NCBI GenBank assembly: GCA_023242925.1 | Contig: CP096134.1 | Coordinates: 186,001-250,000 of the forward strand | DNA: 64,000 bases | DNA from: Hyphomonadaceae bacterium JAD_PAG50586_4 | Lineage (GTDB): Bacteria > Pseudomonadota > Alphaproteobacteria > Caulobacterales > Aquidulcibacteraceae | Reading direction: 5' to 3' | Shown here: piece after piece, positions 38,434 to 49,977 of the stretch | How the letters are laid out: the number at the start of each line of letters is the position of its first letter | Position numbering within the stretch: position 1 is the first letter of the stretch | Made by a program: the position numbers and the translations under genes | The notes under the pieces: generated by a model | Told to the model about the DNA's origin: nothing | Database searches by the model: none | Seen by the model: only the letters and a program-made list of their open reading frames with translations

Positions 38434-39373
38434 TTCTTCGCGCGTTTAGCGGCGGCCTTCGCCGGCGCTTTGGCGCGCGGCGCGGCTTTCACTTTTTCGG
38501 CCGCGGCGCGCGGACGCTTGGCCGGTTTGGCAGGTGCGTCGTCCTCATCGCTGGCCTCGACCTTGCCGCCCGCTTGCTTCTTCGCCAGCGACTTCTTCAG
38601 CGCATCGACCAGCGAGACGACGTTGTCGCCGTAATCGGGCGAGGGGTCTTCCTGGTCTTCGAGCACCAATTCCCCGTGGCGCTCGATTTTCTTCTTCACC
38701 AAGCGCTCGATGGCGATGGCGTATTCGTCCTCGAACTTGGCCGGATCGAACTTCGCCTTCTTCCGGGTGATCAGCTCCTGGGCGAGATCGACCAAATCTG
38801 AATCGAGCTTGCCGGTTGGGATTTCGTCGAAGAAGGCTTTGGCCGCGCGCAGCTCCTCAGCATAGTGCAGCGTCTCCACCATGAGGCCGTCTTCGTAGGG
38901 CTTCACCGCCGCGATATAGGAGCGCCCGCGCATCGTGATTTGGCCGAGGCCGATCGTGTTGGTCTTCTTCAGCGCCTCGCACACGACGCGATAGGGCTCG
39001 TCGGCCATCTTGCCGTCCGGCAGCGCGTAATACGGCTTGTCGAAATAGATCGGGTCGATCGTCTCGGCGGGCGCGAACTGGATCATGTCCAGCGTCTTCT
39101 TGGAATCGACCTTCAGGGCGTCGAATTCCTCATCCGAGAACAGTACATAGCGGCCCTTGGAGAATTCGTAGCCCTTGACGATCTCGTCCTTATCGACCGG
39201 ACCAATGCCCGGCACCACCTTCTCGTATTTTATGCGCTGCTTGGACGGCTCGTGGATGCTGGTTGAACGAGATCTTCTCGCGCGAGATCCAAGGCGGAAT
39301 AGAGCTTCACCGGCAGCGCGACGAGCGCGAGCCGGATTTGGCCGGTCCATACGGGACGTGCTGGAGGTGGCAT
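38430..39373 (-). CDS. ku: Ku homolog for non-homologous end joining (two frame breaks)
   Basis: DNA-end-binding protein of 313 residues after correction. It starts at ATG 39373 (MPPPARPVWTGQIRLALVALPVKLYSAL). Two extra bases, one at GAGATC 39284-39289 and one near 39255-39262, put the REKISFNQ and HEPSKQRIKYEKVVPG segments into other frames. The remaining Ku core (GRYVLFSDEEFDAL, then LDMIQF) is intact. The C-terminal 45 residues are a Lys/Ala/Pro-rich tail. Such tails bind DNA and recruit LigD in bacterial Ku. It is coupled to ligD. Confidence 0.93.
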
Positions 39374-39455
39374 GTGAGGCAAACGCCCTTGTGTGACCCG
39401 ACGTTCCGCAAGCGTAACATTTGCCTGACATTGCGGCAACGCGCCCCAGCGCCGT

Positions 39456-40337
39456 TTACCTCGTTTTGCGACGCGTAACGCCGTACGTGGCGCGGACGGC
39501 CTCCACGAACGCGCTCGGTGCGCCTTGATCACGTGTGCGGTCGGAGAAAACCAAGCCAACATCGCGGGCGAGATCGAAGCCGTTGAGCTTAATGGCGGCG
39601 AGGCCCGGCTGTTTGAAGCTCAACGGCGCAACCGTGATGCCAAGGCCTGCGGCGACCATGCTGAGCGCGCGATCATCGCTCAACGTGCGCATGCTGAACG
39701 AGGGGCGCACGTCGCGATTGGTGAAATAGCGGCTGATCTCCGGCAGGCCTTCGCATTGGCGGCGAACAATCATGGTTTCGCCCGCCAATTCGCCGCCGTC
39801 GATGCTCTCCGCCTCGGCCAGCTTATGGCCGGCACCGACGAAGAGCACGTAGGGCTCGGCCCGCAAGCTCTCCTGCGCGAAACTCTCAAGGCTGGGCCGC
39901 AGGATGGTGAGTGCGGCGTCGAGGCGACCGTCGCTCAAGCGATTGGCGATGTCGCGCTCGGTCGAATCCAGCAATTCTAATGCTTCGCCCCTTGCGTGTT
40001 TGGCATGGTGCGCGACGACGCGCTCGAGGTCGCGCGCGGGGATGGTCGAGAGAATGCCGGCGCGGACGCGCTTCAGCCGCGGCGCTTCAGCGACTTCGCG
40101 GAGCGCGGCTTCGTATTCCTGGGTGATGCGGCGGGCATGGCCGAGGAAGCGGCTGCCGGCGGGCGTCAGCGAAACGCGGCGCGTGGTGCGCTCGAACAGC
40201 CGCGCGCCGACCTGCTCCTCAAGCTTGGCGATCCCGACCGAGAGCGTGGGCTGGGTGACGTTCGCCCGCGCCGCTGCCTTGGAGAACGAGCCCAACTCGG
40301 CCACGGCCAAGAAATAGCGCAACAGATAGCGATCCAT
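39456..40337 (-). CDS. LysR-family transcriptional regulator
   Basis: A regulator of 293 residues. The N-terminal winged helix-turn-helix covers residues 1-60 ([43 protein letters not shown]), and the periplasmic-binding-like effector domain follows. It is divergent from ivd with 114 bp between the start codons. LysR regulators usually act on the divergent gene, so it may control the isovalerate/leucine genes. In many bacteria those genes are controlled by the MerR-type LiuR instead, so this assignment is an inference from position. Confidence 0.9.
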   Translation of the reverse strand: MDRYLLRYFLAVAELGSFSKAAARANVTQPTLSVGIAKLEEQVGARLFERTTRRVSLTPAGSRFLGHARRITQEYEAALREVAEAPRLKRVRAGILSTIPARDLERVVAHHAKHARGEALELLDSTERDIANRLSDGRLDAALTILRPSLESFAQESLRAEPYVLFVGAGHKLAEAESIDGGELAGETMIVRRQCEGLPEISRYFTNRDVRPSFSMRTLSDDRALSMVAAGLGITVAPLSFKQPGLAAIKLNGFDLARDVGLVFSDRTRDQGAPSAFVEAVRATYGVTRRKTR

Positions 40338-40451
40338 AGACCATATCTATCAGTTCTGTTCTTTCGGTTCAATTTCTATCGGCGTGGCAAATCAATTAGC
40401 GTTCGACGGACCACCGGCGCCCAGCCGGCTTTCGGTGTTGGAGCCGCCCCG
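40338..40451. promoter_or_regulatory. Divergent promoter region between LysR and ivd
   Basis: This 114-bp gap is locally AT-richer than its surroundings and contains two TCTATC repeats about 30 bp apart (in ATCTATCAGTTC and TTTCTATCGG). Such spaced repeats suit a LysR dimer pair. No clear -35/-10 boxes can be assigned. Confidence 0.4.
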
Positions 40452-41612
40452 ATGTCCGACTACGCCCTCGATTTCCAACTCGGCGAAACCGCCGACGCCA
40501 TTCGCGACACCACGCGCAAATTCGCCGCCGACCGCATCGCGCCGATGGCGACCGAGATCGACGCGCAAAACAAATTCCCGCGCGAGCTTTGGCCCGAAAT
40601 GGGCGAGCTCGGCCTGCACGGCATCACGGTCTCTGAAGAAGATGGCGGCCTGGGGCTCGGTTATCTCGAGCACGTCGTCGCGATGGAAGAGGTGAGCCGC
40701 GCCTCGGCCTCGGTCGGCCTCTCGTACGGCGCGCACTCCAATCTTTGTGTCAATCAGATCCGCCGCTGGGCGACGCTCGAGCAGAAGCAAAAATATCTGC
40801 CGAAGCTGATCAGCGGCGCGCATGTCGGCTCGCTCGCTATGAGCGAAGCGGGCGCGGGCTCGGACGTCGTCAGCATGAAATTGCGCGCCGAGCGCGTCGG
40901 CGATCGCTATGTGCTCAACGGCACGAAGTTTTGGATCACCAACGCACCGCACGCCGATACCTTGGTTGTGTACGCCAAAACCGAACCAGGCGCGGGTTCA
41001 GGCGGCATTACCGCGTTCCTGATCGAGAAGGGTTTCAAGGGTTTCAGCGTCTCCAAGAAGCTCGACAAAATGGGTATGCGCGGTTCGGACACGGCGGAAT
41101 TGGTGTTCGAAGATTGCGAAGTGCCGGAAGCGAACGTGATGGGGCCGGTCAATGGCGGCGTCGGCGTGTTGATGAGCGGGCTCGATTACGAGCGCGCCGT
41201 GCTTTCAGCCGGCCCGCTCGGCATCATGCAGGCCTGTCTCGATGTCGTGTTGCCTTACGTGCGCGAGCGCAAACAATTCGGCAAACCGATTGGCTCGTTC
41301 CAGCTGATGCAGGCCAAGGTCGCCGACATGATCGTCGCGCTGAATTCAGCCCGCGCTTACGTCTATGCCGTGGCCAAAGCCTGCGACGCTGGCAAAACCA
41401 CGCGCCACGACGCAGCGGGCGCCATCCTCTACGCCTCCGAAAGTGCTGTGAAAGTCTCGCTCGAAGCGATCCAGGCGCTGGGCGGCGCGGGCTACACCAA
41501 GGACTTCCCAGTTGAGCGCTTCGCACGCGACGCTAAGCTCTACGACATCGGCGCCGGCACCAGCGAAGTGCGCCGCTTCCTGATCGGACGTGAAGTCATC
41601 GGGGCGAGCTAG
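40452..41612 (+). CDS. ivd: Isovaleryl-CoA dehydrogenase
   Basis: FAD-dependent acyl-CoA dehydrogenase of 386 residues starting at ATG 40452 ([16 protein letters not shown]). It oxidises isovaleryl-CoA to 3-methylcrotonyl-CoA in leucine breakdown. [14 protein letters not shown] and [18 protein letters not shown] shape the flavin site. The catalytic glutamate is in [16 protein letters not shown], at the position special to isovaleryl-CoA dehydrogenases rather than the C-terminal one of other family members. The C-terminal [15 protein letters not shown] is also typical. mccB follows 102 bp downstream. Confidence 0.93.
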   Translation: MSDYALDFQLGETADAIRDTTRKFAADRIAPMATEIDAQNKFPRELWPEMGELGLHGITVSEEDGGLGLGYLEHVVAMEEVSRASASVGLSYGAHSNLCVNQIRRWATLEQKQKYLPKLISGAHVGSLAMSEAGAGSDVVSMKLRAERVGDRYVLNGTKFWITNAPHADTLVVYAKTEPGAGSGGITAFLIEKGFKGFSVSKKLDKMGMRGSDTAELVFEDCEVPEANVMGPVNGGVGVLMSGLDYERAVLSAGPLGIMQACLDVVLPYVRERKQFGKPIGSFQLMQAKVADMIVALNSARAYVYAVAKACDAGKTTRHDAAGAILYASESAVKVSLEAIQALGGAGYTKDFPVERFARDAKLYDIGAGTSEVRRFLIGREVIGAS

Positions 41613-41714
41613 TATGGTTTGCCAATCAGATGATTGGATTCGCGGGTTTGCCGCTCTTGCGGCGCGCGCGTGCGGCCGTAAGACCATCTTCACAAAACAG
41701 AATTATTGGCGCCC

Positions 41715-43319
41715 ATGAAGCTTAAGTCCGCAATCGACACGAACTCGGAAGCGTTCAAGAAAAACTTCGCGCACCACAAAGCGCTGGCCGATCAGCTGCG
41801 CACGCGCACGGCGGAGATTGCGCGGGGTGGTCCCGAAGACAGCCGCGCGCGGCATGTGAAGCGCGGCAAGCTGCTCCCGCGCGAGCGCGTGGAGCGCTTG
41901 CTCGATCCGGGCGCGCCCTTCCTCGAAATCGGCGCGCTCGCCGCGTACGATCTCTACAATGGCGAAGCGCCGGGCGCCGGCCTTATCACCGGCGTGGGTC
42001 GTGTTTCGGGCCGCGAAGTCGTCATCGTCGCCAATGACGCGACGGTCAAGGGCGGCGCATATTTTCCGATCAGCGTGAAGAAGCATTTGCGCGCGCAAGA
42101 GATCGCGCAGCAAAATCGGCTGCCGTGCGTCTATCTGGTCGATAGCGGCGGCGCGAACCTGCCGCACCAAGCGGAAGTCTTCCCCGATCGCGACCATTTC
42201 GGCCGCATCTTCTACAATCAAGCGCGCATGAGTGCCGCCGGTATCGCGCAGATCGCCTGCGTCATGGGCTCATGCACGGCGGGCGGCGCCTACGTGCCGG
42301 CGATGAGCGACGAGACCGTGATCGTGCGCAACCAAGGCACCATCTTCCTCGGCGGCCCGCCGCTGGTGAAGGCCGCGACCGGCGAAATCATCAGCGCTGA
42401 AGATTTGGGCGGCGCCGAAGTGCATGGCCGCAAGTCTGGCGTGGTCGATCACGTCGCGCAGGATGACGCGCACGCGCTGCATCTGGTGCGCCGCATCGTC
42501 GGCAATCTCAACACGACCAAGCACGTCGGCCTCGATCTGCGCGAGCCGCAAGCGCCGCTCTACGATCTGAGCGAAATCTTCGGCATCTTGCCGCAAGATG
42601 TGCGCACGCCGTATGATGTGCACGAGATCATCGCGCGCATCGTTGATGGCAGCGAGTTCGATGAATTCCGGCCGCTTTATGGCTCGACCCTGGTCACTGG
42701 CTTTGCACGCATCTGGGGCTACCCTGTCGCGATCTTGGCCAACAACGGCATCCTCTTCGGCGAGAGCGCGCAAAAGGGCGCGCACTTTATCGAGCTTGCC
42801 TGCAAGCGCGGCATTCCGCTCCTCTTCCTGCAAAACATTTCGGGCTTCATGGTAGGCGGCAAATACGAAGCCGGCGGCATCGCTAAGGATGGCGCCAAGC
42901 TCGTAACGGCGGTGGCGTCGGCCGAGGTGCCGAAATTCACGATGATGATCGGCGGCTCATTCGGCGCCGGCAATTACGGCATGTGCGGCCGCGCCTATTC
43001 TCCGCGCTTCCTCTTCACCTGGCCGAACGCGCGCATCTCCGTCATGGGCGGCGAGCAGGCGGCCAGCGTGCTCGCGCAAGTGAAGCGCGACGGCATGGAA
43101 GCCAAGGGCGAAACCTGGGCCAAGGACGACGAAGAGAAGTTCAAGGCGCCGGTGCGCGCGCGCTACGAAGCCGAAGGCGATCCCTATCACGCCACCTCGC
43201 GCATGTGGGACGACGGCATCGTCGATCCGACGCAGACGCGGGATGTGCTCGGCCTCTCGATCAGCGCCAGCTTGAACGCGCCGATTCCTGAGACGCGCTT
43301 CGGCGTGTTCCGGATGTAG
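41715..43319 (+). CDS. mccB: 3-methylcrotonyl-CoA carboxylase beta (carboxyltransferase) subunit
   Basis: Carboxyltransferase subunit of 534 residues starting at ATG 41715. It transfers CO2 from biotin to 3-methylcrotonyl-CoA. Family marks are [30 protein letters not shown], a stretch typical of LiuB/MccB (I quote it in two parts: [12 protein letters not shown] and [10 protein letters not shown]), the CoA-binding [16 protein letters not shown] and the second oxyanion region [16 protein letters not shown]. It lies between ivd and mccA, separated from mccA by a small membrane-protein gene. Confidence 0.95.
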   Translation: MKLKSAIDTNSEAFKKNFAHHKALADQLRTRTAEIARGGPEDSRARHVKRGKLLPRERVERLLDPGAPFLEIGALAAYDLYNGEAPGAGLITGVGRVSGREVVIVANDATVKGGAYFPISVKKHLRAQEIAQQNRLPCVYLVDSGGANLPHQAEVFPDRDHFGRIFYNQARMSAAGIAQIACVMGSCTAGGAYVPAMSDETVIVRNQGTIFLGGPPLVKAATGEIISAEDLGGAEVHGRKSGVVDHVAQDDAHALHLVRRIVGNLNTTKHVGLDLREPQAPLYDLSEIFGILPQDVRTPYDVHEIIARIVDGSEFDEFRPLYGSTLVTGFARIWGYPVAILANNGILFGESAQKGAHFIELACKRGIPLLFLQNISGFMVGGKYEAGGIAKDGAKLVTAVASAEVPKFTMMIGGSFGAGNYGMCGRAYSPRFLFTWPNARISVMGGEQAASVLAQVKRDGMEAKGETWAKDDEEKFKAPVRARYEAEGDPYHATSRMWDDGIVDPTQTRDVLGLSISASLNAPIPETRFGVFRM

Positions 43320-43333
43320 GAAGGAGAACGGCG

Positions 43334-43657
43334 ATGCTGGTTTACGCGTTTCTGCTCATCTTGTTGCTGAGACCGAGTTGGGGCCTTTGGGGTCTGTTCT
43401 CCATCGCGGCGACCGCCTTGTTTGCCGTCGGCGGCATTTCCGCCGGCTATGACCCAGTAAGCGTTGTGATTGCCGTAGCCATTCAGGGCGTGATCTTCTG
43501 CGCCCTCGGTGCATTGATTGTTTTTCTGCGACTGAAGTTTGGAAAAGGCGGGCGCTCTCGTCAGGACAAAGAGATCGACGCCGAACTCGCACGCATTCGC
43601 GCCGAAACCGCGGCGCGTGAAGTCCAACAACAACAGCAACAGCCCCCGCAATCATGA
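43334..43657 (+). CDS. Small membrane protein, unknown function
   Basis: A protein of 107 residues with three hydrophobic segments (residues 3-20, 22-38 and 43-65) and a charged, probably coiled C-terminal tail (QDKEIDAELARIRAETAAREVQ) ending in a polyglutamine run. It is preceded by gaaggaga before ATG 43334. I recognise no family. Its position between mccB and mccA suggests co-transcription, but there is no reason to link it to carboxylation. Confidence 0.65.
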   Translation: MLVYAFLLILLLRPSWGLWGLFSIAATALFAVGGISAGYDPVSVVIAVAIQGVIFCALGALIVFLRLKFGKGGRSRQDKEIDAELARIRAETAAREVQQQQQQPPQS

Positions 43658-43687
43658 CGTTTGAATTCGCGCGCATCGCTTCCTCAT

Positions 43688-43715
43688 TCCGGATGCGACG
43701 AAGTCGCCATCCGGA
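43688..43715. repeat. Hairpin upstream of mccA
   Basis: An inverted repeat, TCCGGATG with its complement, enclosing a second small stem (CGAC-GAA-GTCG). It lies 38 bp before the mccA start. It may be a partial terminator or RNA-stabilising element between mccB and mccA. Confidence 0.45.
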
Positions 43716-43753
43716 GCCCTGGCTCGTCGCAGCGATGACGGAAGAGATATGAA

Positions 43754-45647
<1,894 letters not shown>

Positions 45648-45659
45648 AACTCCGGTTTT

Positions 45660-45762
45660 CTCCCCGTTTACGGGGGAGCTGTCAGCGAAGCTGGCTGAGG
45701 GGGCGGCCTGCCCCCTACGTCTGGCGCTTCGCGCGATCCACTTCCCCCACACGCGGGGGAAG
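45660..45762. repeat. Multi-hairpin intergenic repeat (copy 1)
   Basis: Three consecutive stems: CTCCCC/GGGGAG at 45660-45678, AGGGGG/CCCCCT at 45698-45716 and CTTCCCCC/GGGGGAAG at 45741-45762, with an internal CAGCGAAGCTGG. The same plan and the AGCGAAGC core recur at 56976-57087. It lies between convergent mccA and the acyltransferase gene and may end both transcripts. Confidence 0.65.
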
Positions 45763-45770
45763 TCGGCGCG

Positions 45771-46430
45771 TCAGCTCATCGCGAACTGTGCTTCGTCCTT
45801 ATCCGGATGGCGCGTGGCTTCGCCATAGCTTTCGTTCACGCCCACTACGGCAAGCGCGGGGATGTTCGCGTTATGCGGCACGCTGGCGCCCGGGCCGACA
45901 CGCGCGCCTGCGCCAAGGAACGCATACGAACCCACCCGCACCGGTCGCACCAGCACGCGCGAGCCTGCGCCGTCCATTTTCTGGCGCACGTGCGCGCAAA
46001 GCTCGACCTCGCGCGAAAACACGACGCGGTTGCCGATATCCATCAATTGCCGATCCAGCACGTCCATCCGCACCGGCCATTCCACGCCATAGCCAACGCG
46101 CGCGCCCCACATGCGCAGCCACATCGAATAGAAGCCGGGAAACACCCGCAACAGCGATTCTAGATACGGCAGCGCGTCGTAGAAGGCTTGAATGTGGTGC
46201 GCGGCGAGCCATGGCGAAAACGAACGCCCATCGATCGGCGAGATGCCGTGCTTCAACGGCGCCCAGCGGAACATAATTCGCTGCACCATTGGCGGCAGAA
46301 AATAGATCACGAAGATAAGTAGCGCCGCGCTCCACAGCGACGGCCATTGCGCAAACACGCCGAGCGCCGTGAGCGACGCCACCGTCATCATCAACGGGAA
46401 ATACGAGAACAGCCGATCGGCCGGTGTCAT
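45771..46430 (-). CDS. Putative hexapeptide-repeat acyltransferase, membrane-anchored
   Basis: A protein of about 220 residues with two hydrophobic segments at residues 10-50 (PLMMTVASLTALGVFA, LLIFVIYFLPPMVQ) and a C-terminal left-handed beta-helix signature (DIGNRVVFSREVELCAH, VRVGSYAFLGAGARVGPGASV). This combination is seen in acetyltransferases acting on cell-surface glycans. The ATG 46430 shares a base with the ptsN stop, so it is the last gene of the hpf-ptsN transcript. The substrate is unknown. Confidence 0.72.
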   Translation of the reverse strand: MTPADRLFSYFPLMMTVASLTALGVFAQWPSLWSAALLIFVIYFLPPMVQRIMFRWAPLKHGISPIDGRSFSPWLAAHHIQAFYDALPYLESLLRVFPGFYSMWLRMWGARVGYGVEWPVRMDVLDRQLMDIGNRVVFSREVELCAHVRQKMDGAGSRVLVRPVRVGSYAFLGAGARVGPGASVPHNANIPALAVVGVNESYGEATRHPDKDEAQFAMS

Positions 46431-46897
46431 CACGCGGCGTCGCTATGCACAGCGCCGGCGATCAGCGCGAAAAGTTCATCGCCGCCGCGCGCGCCGCGTA
46501 GCTTTTCGCGCGTATCCGCATGACGGAAGAAACGCGAGACTCGCGCCAGTGCTTTCAAATGATCGCCGCCGCGATCCGGCGGGGCGAGCAGCAAGAACAC
46601 GAGATCAGCGGGGCGGCCATCGAGCGCGCCGAAATCTTGCGGCGGATCAAGCCGTGCAAACGCGCCAATCGGACCCTTGAGGCCAGCGACAGGCGCATGC
46701 GGAATAGCGACGCCTTCGCCAACGCCGGTGCCGGAGAGCCGCTCGCGCAGCAGCACGGCGTCGAACGCCACGCGCGCGTCGATGCCGGCCGCTTTCGCCA
46801 GCGCATCGCACAGCATCTGAATCGCCTGACGCCGGGATGTGGCCAAGGCGCGCGGCAAAATTGCTTCCGGCGCGACGAGATCGCTTAGATCGTTCAT
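46430..46897 (-). CDS. ptsN: Nitrogen-regulatory phosphotransferase EIIA-Ntr
   Basis: A PTS IIA fructose/Ntr-type protein of 155 residues from ATG 46897 (MNDLSDLVAPEAILPR). The phosphorylated histidine is in GVAIPHAPVAG near residue 66. It receives phosphate from EI-Ntr/NPr and regulates carbon, nitrogen and potassium balance. It follows hpf by 69 bp on the same strand, reproducing the classical rpoN-hpf-ptsN order, although other genes lie between rpoN and hpf here. Confidence 0.9.
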   Translation of the reverse strand: MNDLSDLVAPEAILPRALATSRRQAIQMLCDALAKAAGIDARVAFDAVLLRERLSGTGVGEGVAIPHAPVAGLKGPIGAFARLDPPQDFGALDGRPADLVFLLLAPPDRGGDHLKALARVSRFFRHADTREKLRGARGGDELFALIAGAVHSDAA

Positions 46898-46966
46898 TCC
46901 CTCACCCAGTATGACGCGACCCTGCACGGATCGCGCCAAAACGAACTTTGAACCCCCAGGTTCCCT

Positions 46967-47589
46967 TTAACCGGCCCCGTTGACCTTCGTGTGTCCGTTG
47001 GCCCGCTCGGGATCGACCCAGCCGATGTTTCCGTCAGCACGCCGATACACAAGGTTAAGACCGCCGTTTGCCGCGTTTCTGAACATCAGCGCCGGGCTTT
47101 CGGACAGATCGAGCTGCATGACTGCCATCGAAACGGTCATCGTGCGGACCGAAACCGCGTTTTCGGCGATCACTAAGGGGGCCGCATCGTGCCCGTTTGC
47201 CGACGTGGTGTCGTCGGCCTCTTCTTCGTCGTTTAACGGGGCGAGCACATACGCGGTCGCGCCCTCGGCGGGAAGGGGGATTTGTTGTCCGCGTGGTGGT
47301 TTTTCAGCCGGCGCTTGTAACGCCTCACACGTTTTTCCAGCTTCTCCATCGCGTCGCTGAAGGCCGAATGGGCGTCGCCCGCGTGGCCCTGGGCCTGAAG
47401 CGATATGCCGGAAGACAGATGCACAGTGCAGTCGACCTCGACTCCGCTCCCGCCATTCTTGCCAACAGTGACCACAGCATCCGTCGCGCGATTGAAATAC
47501 TTACCTACTCCGCTTGAAAGCTCGCCCTCTATTCGGGTTCGCAGCGCTTCGCCGACATCCATCTGCCGTCCGGCGATTTGTATGCGCAT
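46967..47589 (-). CDS. hpf: Ribosome hibernation promoting factor, long form (one frame break)
   Basis: Ribosome-associated inhibitor of 207 residues after correction, starting at 47589 after a strong aaggagg site. The N-terminal S30AE domain (residues 1-100) has GRQMDVGEALRTRIE and the basic KRVRRYKRRLKNHH. The C-terminal dimerisation domain (SVRTMTVSMAVMQLDLSE, RRADGNIGWVDP) lies in another frame. One base added to the G5 run 47275-47279 (C-run on the coding strand) joins them through KSPLPAEGATAYVLAP. The long form pairs ribosomes into 100S dimers in stationary phase. Confidence 0.93.
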
Positions 47590-47680
47590 ATAGGAGCCTC
47601 CTTAAGGGTTCACGCCGCGGCGCGGCGAGGGCTCTCGGGGCTTCGCTCCGCCCCCAAGAGCGCCCCGATGCCTAGGGAAA

Positions 47681-47709
47681 AAGGTATGCCTCGGAACAGG
47701 TTGGGTCAA
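47681..47709 (-). promoter_or_regulatory. Candidate sigma-70-type promoter for hpf
   Basis: On the minus strand TTGACC (47704-47709) is separated by 17 bp from TACCTT (47681-47686), about 92 bp upstream of the hpf start. The -35 box is good and the -10 box weak. No sigma-54 GG/GC signature was found here. Confidence 0.35.
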
Positions 47710-47850
47710 CGATTGGAGCCCGAAAAGGGCGCCAGAAAATCGTGTGTCAGCATCGAGGCGGGTGCATCTGGACAGTGTCAAAACGGCGCCCCATCTCCCG
47801 TCCACGTAAACGGCGCATTTGAGACGCGGCTTGCGTGAGGGGGATGCGCC

Positions 47851-48774
47851 ATGAGCGCGGAAACAAGCGCTGGCGCGCCGTCGGCGTCGCCACCGCAATG
47901 GTTTGATCTGGTCGCGATCATTGTCTGCACGTTGGCGTGGGGCACGACGTGGTTTGCGATCACGCTGCAGCTTGGCGTCGTTGACCCTGTTATCTCGATT
48001 ACATATCGCTTCGCACTCGCGGCGTTGCTGCTGTTTGCCTGGTGCGTATTGCGGCGTGAAAAGATCGCGCTCAATCGTGCGCAACACATGGCTGCGTTCG
48101 GCGTCGGCATTTTCACGTTCTTGCTGAATTACGTGCTGGTCTATTGGGCCGAAGAGCGCGTGGCCTCCGCTGTCGTGGCGGTGCTGTTTGCGGCGCTCGC
48201 CTTCTTCAATCTGATCGCGTTTCGCTTGGCGTTTGGACAGCGCGCGCCCGCGCTTGCGTGGGCCGCAGCGTGGCTCGGCATTCTGGGAGTCGCTTTACTT
48301 TCATGGGAGGAGCTCGCGTCGGCGCGGATGGGCGAGGCGGCCTTGATCGGCCTCGGGCTCACGTTCGCTGCTGTGCTTTCATCCGCCGCCGGCAACATCT
48401 ACGCGCGGCGCGGTGAGATCGCCGGCGCCGGCGTCGCCACGTTCACCGCGTGGTCGATGAGCTATGGCGTGGCGATCTTGGTTCTGTTCGCGCTAGCGAC
48501 GGGCCGCACTTGGACGTTTGATCCGACTTGGTCCTACGTGCTGTCGCTGCTGCACCTCTCGATCATCGGCTCGGTGCTGGCGTTCTTGCTCTATTTCGGC
48601 CTCGCGCGTCGTCGCGGTTATGCGACAGCGGCTTACATCTCCGCACTCACGCCGCCGGTGGCGATGACGGTGTCCACCATCTTTGAAGGCAAGAGTTGGG
48701 GCCTGCTCGCGCTCGCTGGCGTCGTGCTGGTGTTGCTTGGCCAGGTGCTGCTCTTGCGCGCCAAGAAGGGTTAG
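47851..48774 (+). CDS. EamA/DMT-family transporter
   Basis: A ten-helix drug/metabolite transporter of 307 residues with two EamA repeats. The first begins TLAWGTTWFAITLQLG and the second AAVLSSAAGNIYARRGE. The conserved proline-containing ALTPPVAMTVSTIFEGKSW lies in the last third. Substrates in this family include amino acids and small metabolites; none can be assigned here. It reads opposite to hpf and rpoN and its stop overlaps the convergent DUF2785 gene by 4 bp, so it looks like an insertion into the rpoN-hpf region. Confidence 0.9.
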   Translation: MSAETSAGAPSASPPQWFDLVAIIVCTLAWGTTWFAITLQLGVVDPVISITYRFALAALLLFAWCVLRREKIALNRAQHMAAFGVGIFTFLLNYVLVYWAEERVASAVVAVLFAALAFFNLIAFRLAFGQRAPALAWAAAWLGILGVALLSWEELASARMGEAALIGLGLTFAAVLSSAAGNIYARRGEIAGAGVATFTAWSMSYGVAILVLFALATGRTWTFDPTWSYVLSLLHLSIIGSVLAFLLYFGLARRRGYATAAYISALTPPVAMTVSTIFEGKSWGLLALAGVVLVLLGQVLLLRAKKG

Positions 48775-49656
48775 GGCAGCGCGCGCAACGCCGCTTCGAC
48801 ACCCGGCAGCATTGCGTTGTCTTCCGCATTCTCGCTCAGCTGTGCGTTGAAATAGATCGTTTGCAGAAACGCCTTGGCATTGTGGATCTCGCGCGAGGCC
48901 GCCTTGTGACGCGTTCGGACTGTCGCCGACGTTTGCGATTTGCCCGAAATACGTTGTCCATTGCGCTTCGTCGATCAGGCCGCGCTGCGCTATAAAGATG
49001 ATCGGTCGCGCCAGGCGCTCGCTTTCGCCGTAGATGTAGAAATGGCCCTCGGGCGCGACTTGCGCGGCGATAGCGTCGGCGATGCGCTGCACGTCGGCCG
49101 CGCCAAGCGCTGGATTGAGGCCAAGTTGCAGCAACAGATCCGAGCCATGCGCAACACCGTGGCGCCAGCCTTCGCGCTCATCGAAGCCACGATAATCGCG
49201 CACTTGCGTGAAATAGCGCAACGCGCTGTCGAGCATGCGCTGACGCGACGGCTCATCCAGATACGCCTCAATGCGATCCGCGCGCGCGACTTCGCTGAGC
49301 ACCAATGCGGCGAACGGTTGTTCGAAGCTGTTTGGATCGGTGGCGAAAAGTCGCGATTCAAGATCAGTCGCCAGCGCACGCATCGTCTGCGGCGTCAGCT
49401 GACGCGCGCGCAGCCAATGCGCGTACGCCTCGAACGCAATGCCGTCGCGCATGATCGGGTCGGGTGAGGCGAGGCAGGGCGAGAGCGCCAGCGCCAACCG
49501 ATTGCGCGCGCGGTCGCTTAGGATAGCCCATTCGCTGGCCTTCAGCGCATCCAGCTGCGCGCGATCATAGCCGGCGGGTGGGCAGGATGGCGTCTGGGCC
49601 TGCGCGCTGGCGCTAGCGGCCAGAACAAGAGCGGAGGCGATGGCGAGGTGCTTCAT
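48771..49656 (-). CDS. DUF2785 exported protein (one frame break)
   Basis: A protein of 294 residues after correction, with signal peptide (residues 1-20, ASASAQAQ). The body is a helical repeat protein of the DUF2785 family (SDRARNRLALALSPCLASPDP, RDGIAFEAYAHWL, GWRHGVAHGSDLLLQL). The frame breaks at GATCTC 48885-48890. Removing one base gives VHNAKAFLQTIYFN and a stop at 48771. Uncorrected, the frame runs antisense through the transporter gene. The family has no known function. It lies downstream of rpoN on the same strand. Confidence 0.78.
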
Positions 49657-49738
49657 GCGTCAAGCTCACAGCGCCGCGCGGCGATCGGCAAAGCCGATGC
49701 GACGAAATGCAGGTGAAGCGGGACGGGGCGCGCCAGCT

Positions 49739-49918
49739 TCAACGCAATTTGGCGATGGTGAGTCCGTCGGCCTTGGCGCGGTCCTTGGTCGATTCCTCGC
49801 TGCGCGTGAGCGCCTTGGCGATCGCCTTCAGCGACATGCCCTTGCCCGCCAGCATATGAAGCTTGCGTATTTCGTCCTGCGTCCAAGCCTGACGATGCCG
49901 CTCAAACCGTTCCGCCAT
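49739..49918 (-). CDS. Small helix-turn-helix protein
   Basis: A protein of 59 residues starting at ATG 49918 (MAERFERHRQAW). Most of it is one SANT/Myb-like helix-turn-helix: WTQDEIRKLHMLAGKGMSLK, then AIAKALTRSEESTKDRA. Similar short proteins are common in Rhizobiales and Caulobacterales and are presumed DNA-binding. It lies 60 bp downstream of rpoN on the same strand. Confidence 0.7.
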   Translation of the reverse strand: MAERFERHRQAWTQDEIRKLHMLAGKGMSLKAIAKALTRSEESTKDRAKADGLTIAKLR

Positions 49919-49977
49919 TTGGGTGATCCTTCGCTGCGCACAGCATCGTGCCACAGCTGGGCGCGTCGCGCGAAGCC

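Noticed and set aside
45660..45762. A short CRISPR array, because of regularly spaced G/C-rich repeats.
   Set aside because: The repeats are inverted stems of different sequence, not identical direct repeats with unique spacers, and no cas gene is near.
48493..49656. DUF2785 protein extended antisense through the DMT transporter gene.
   Set aside because: The extension starts exactly after the GATCTC break. The corrected frame ends at 48771 with a sensible C-terminus.
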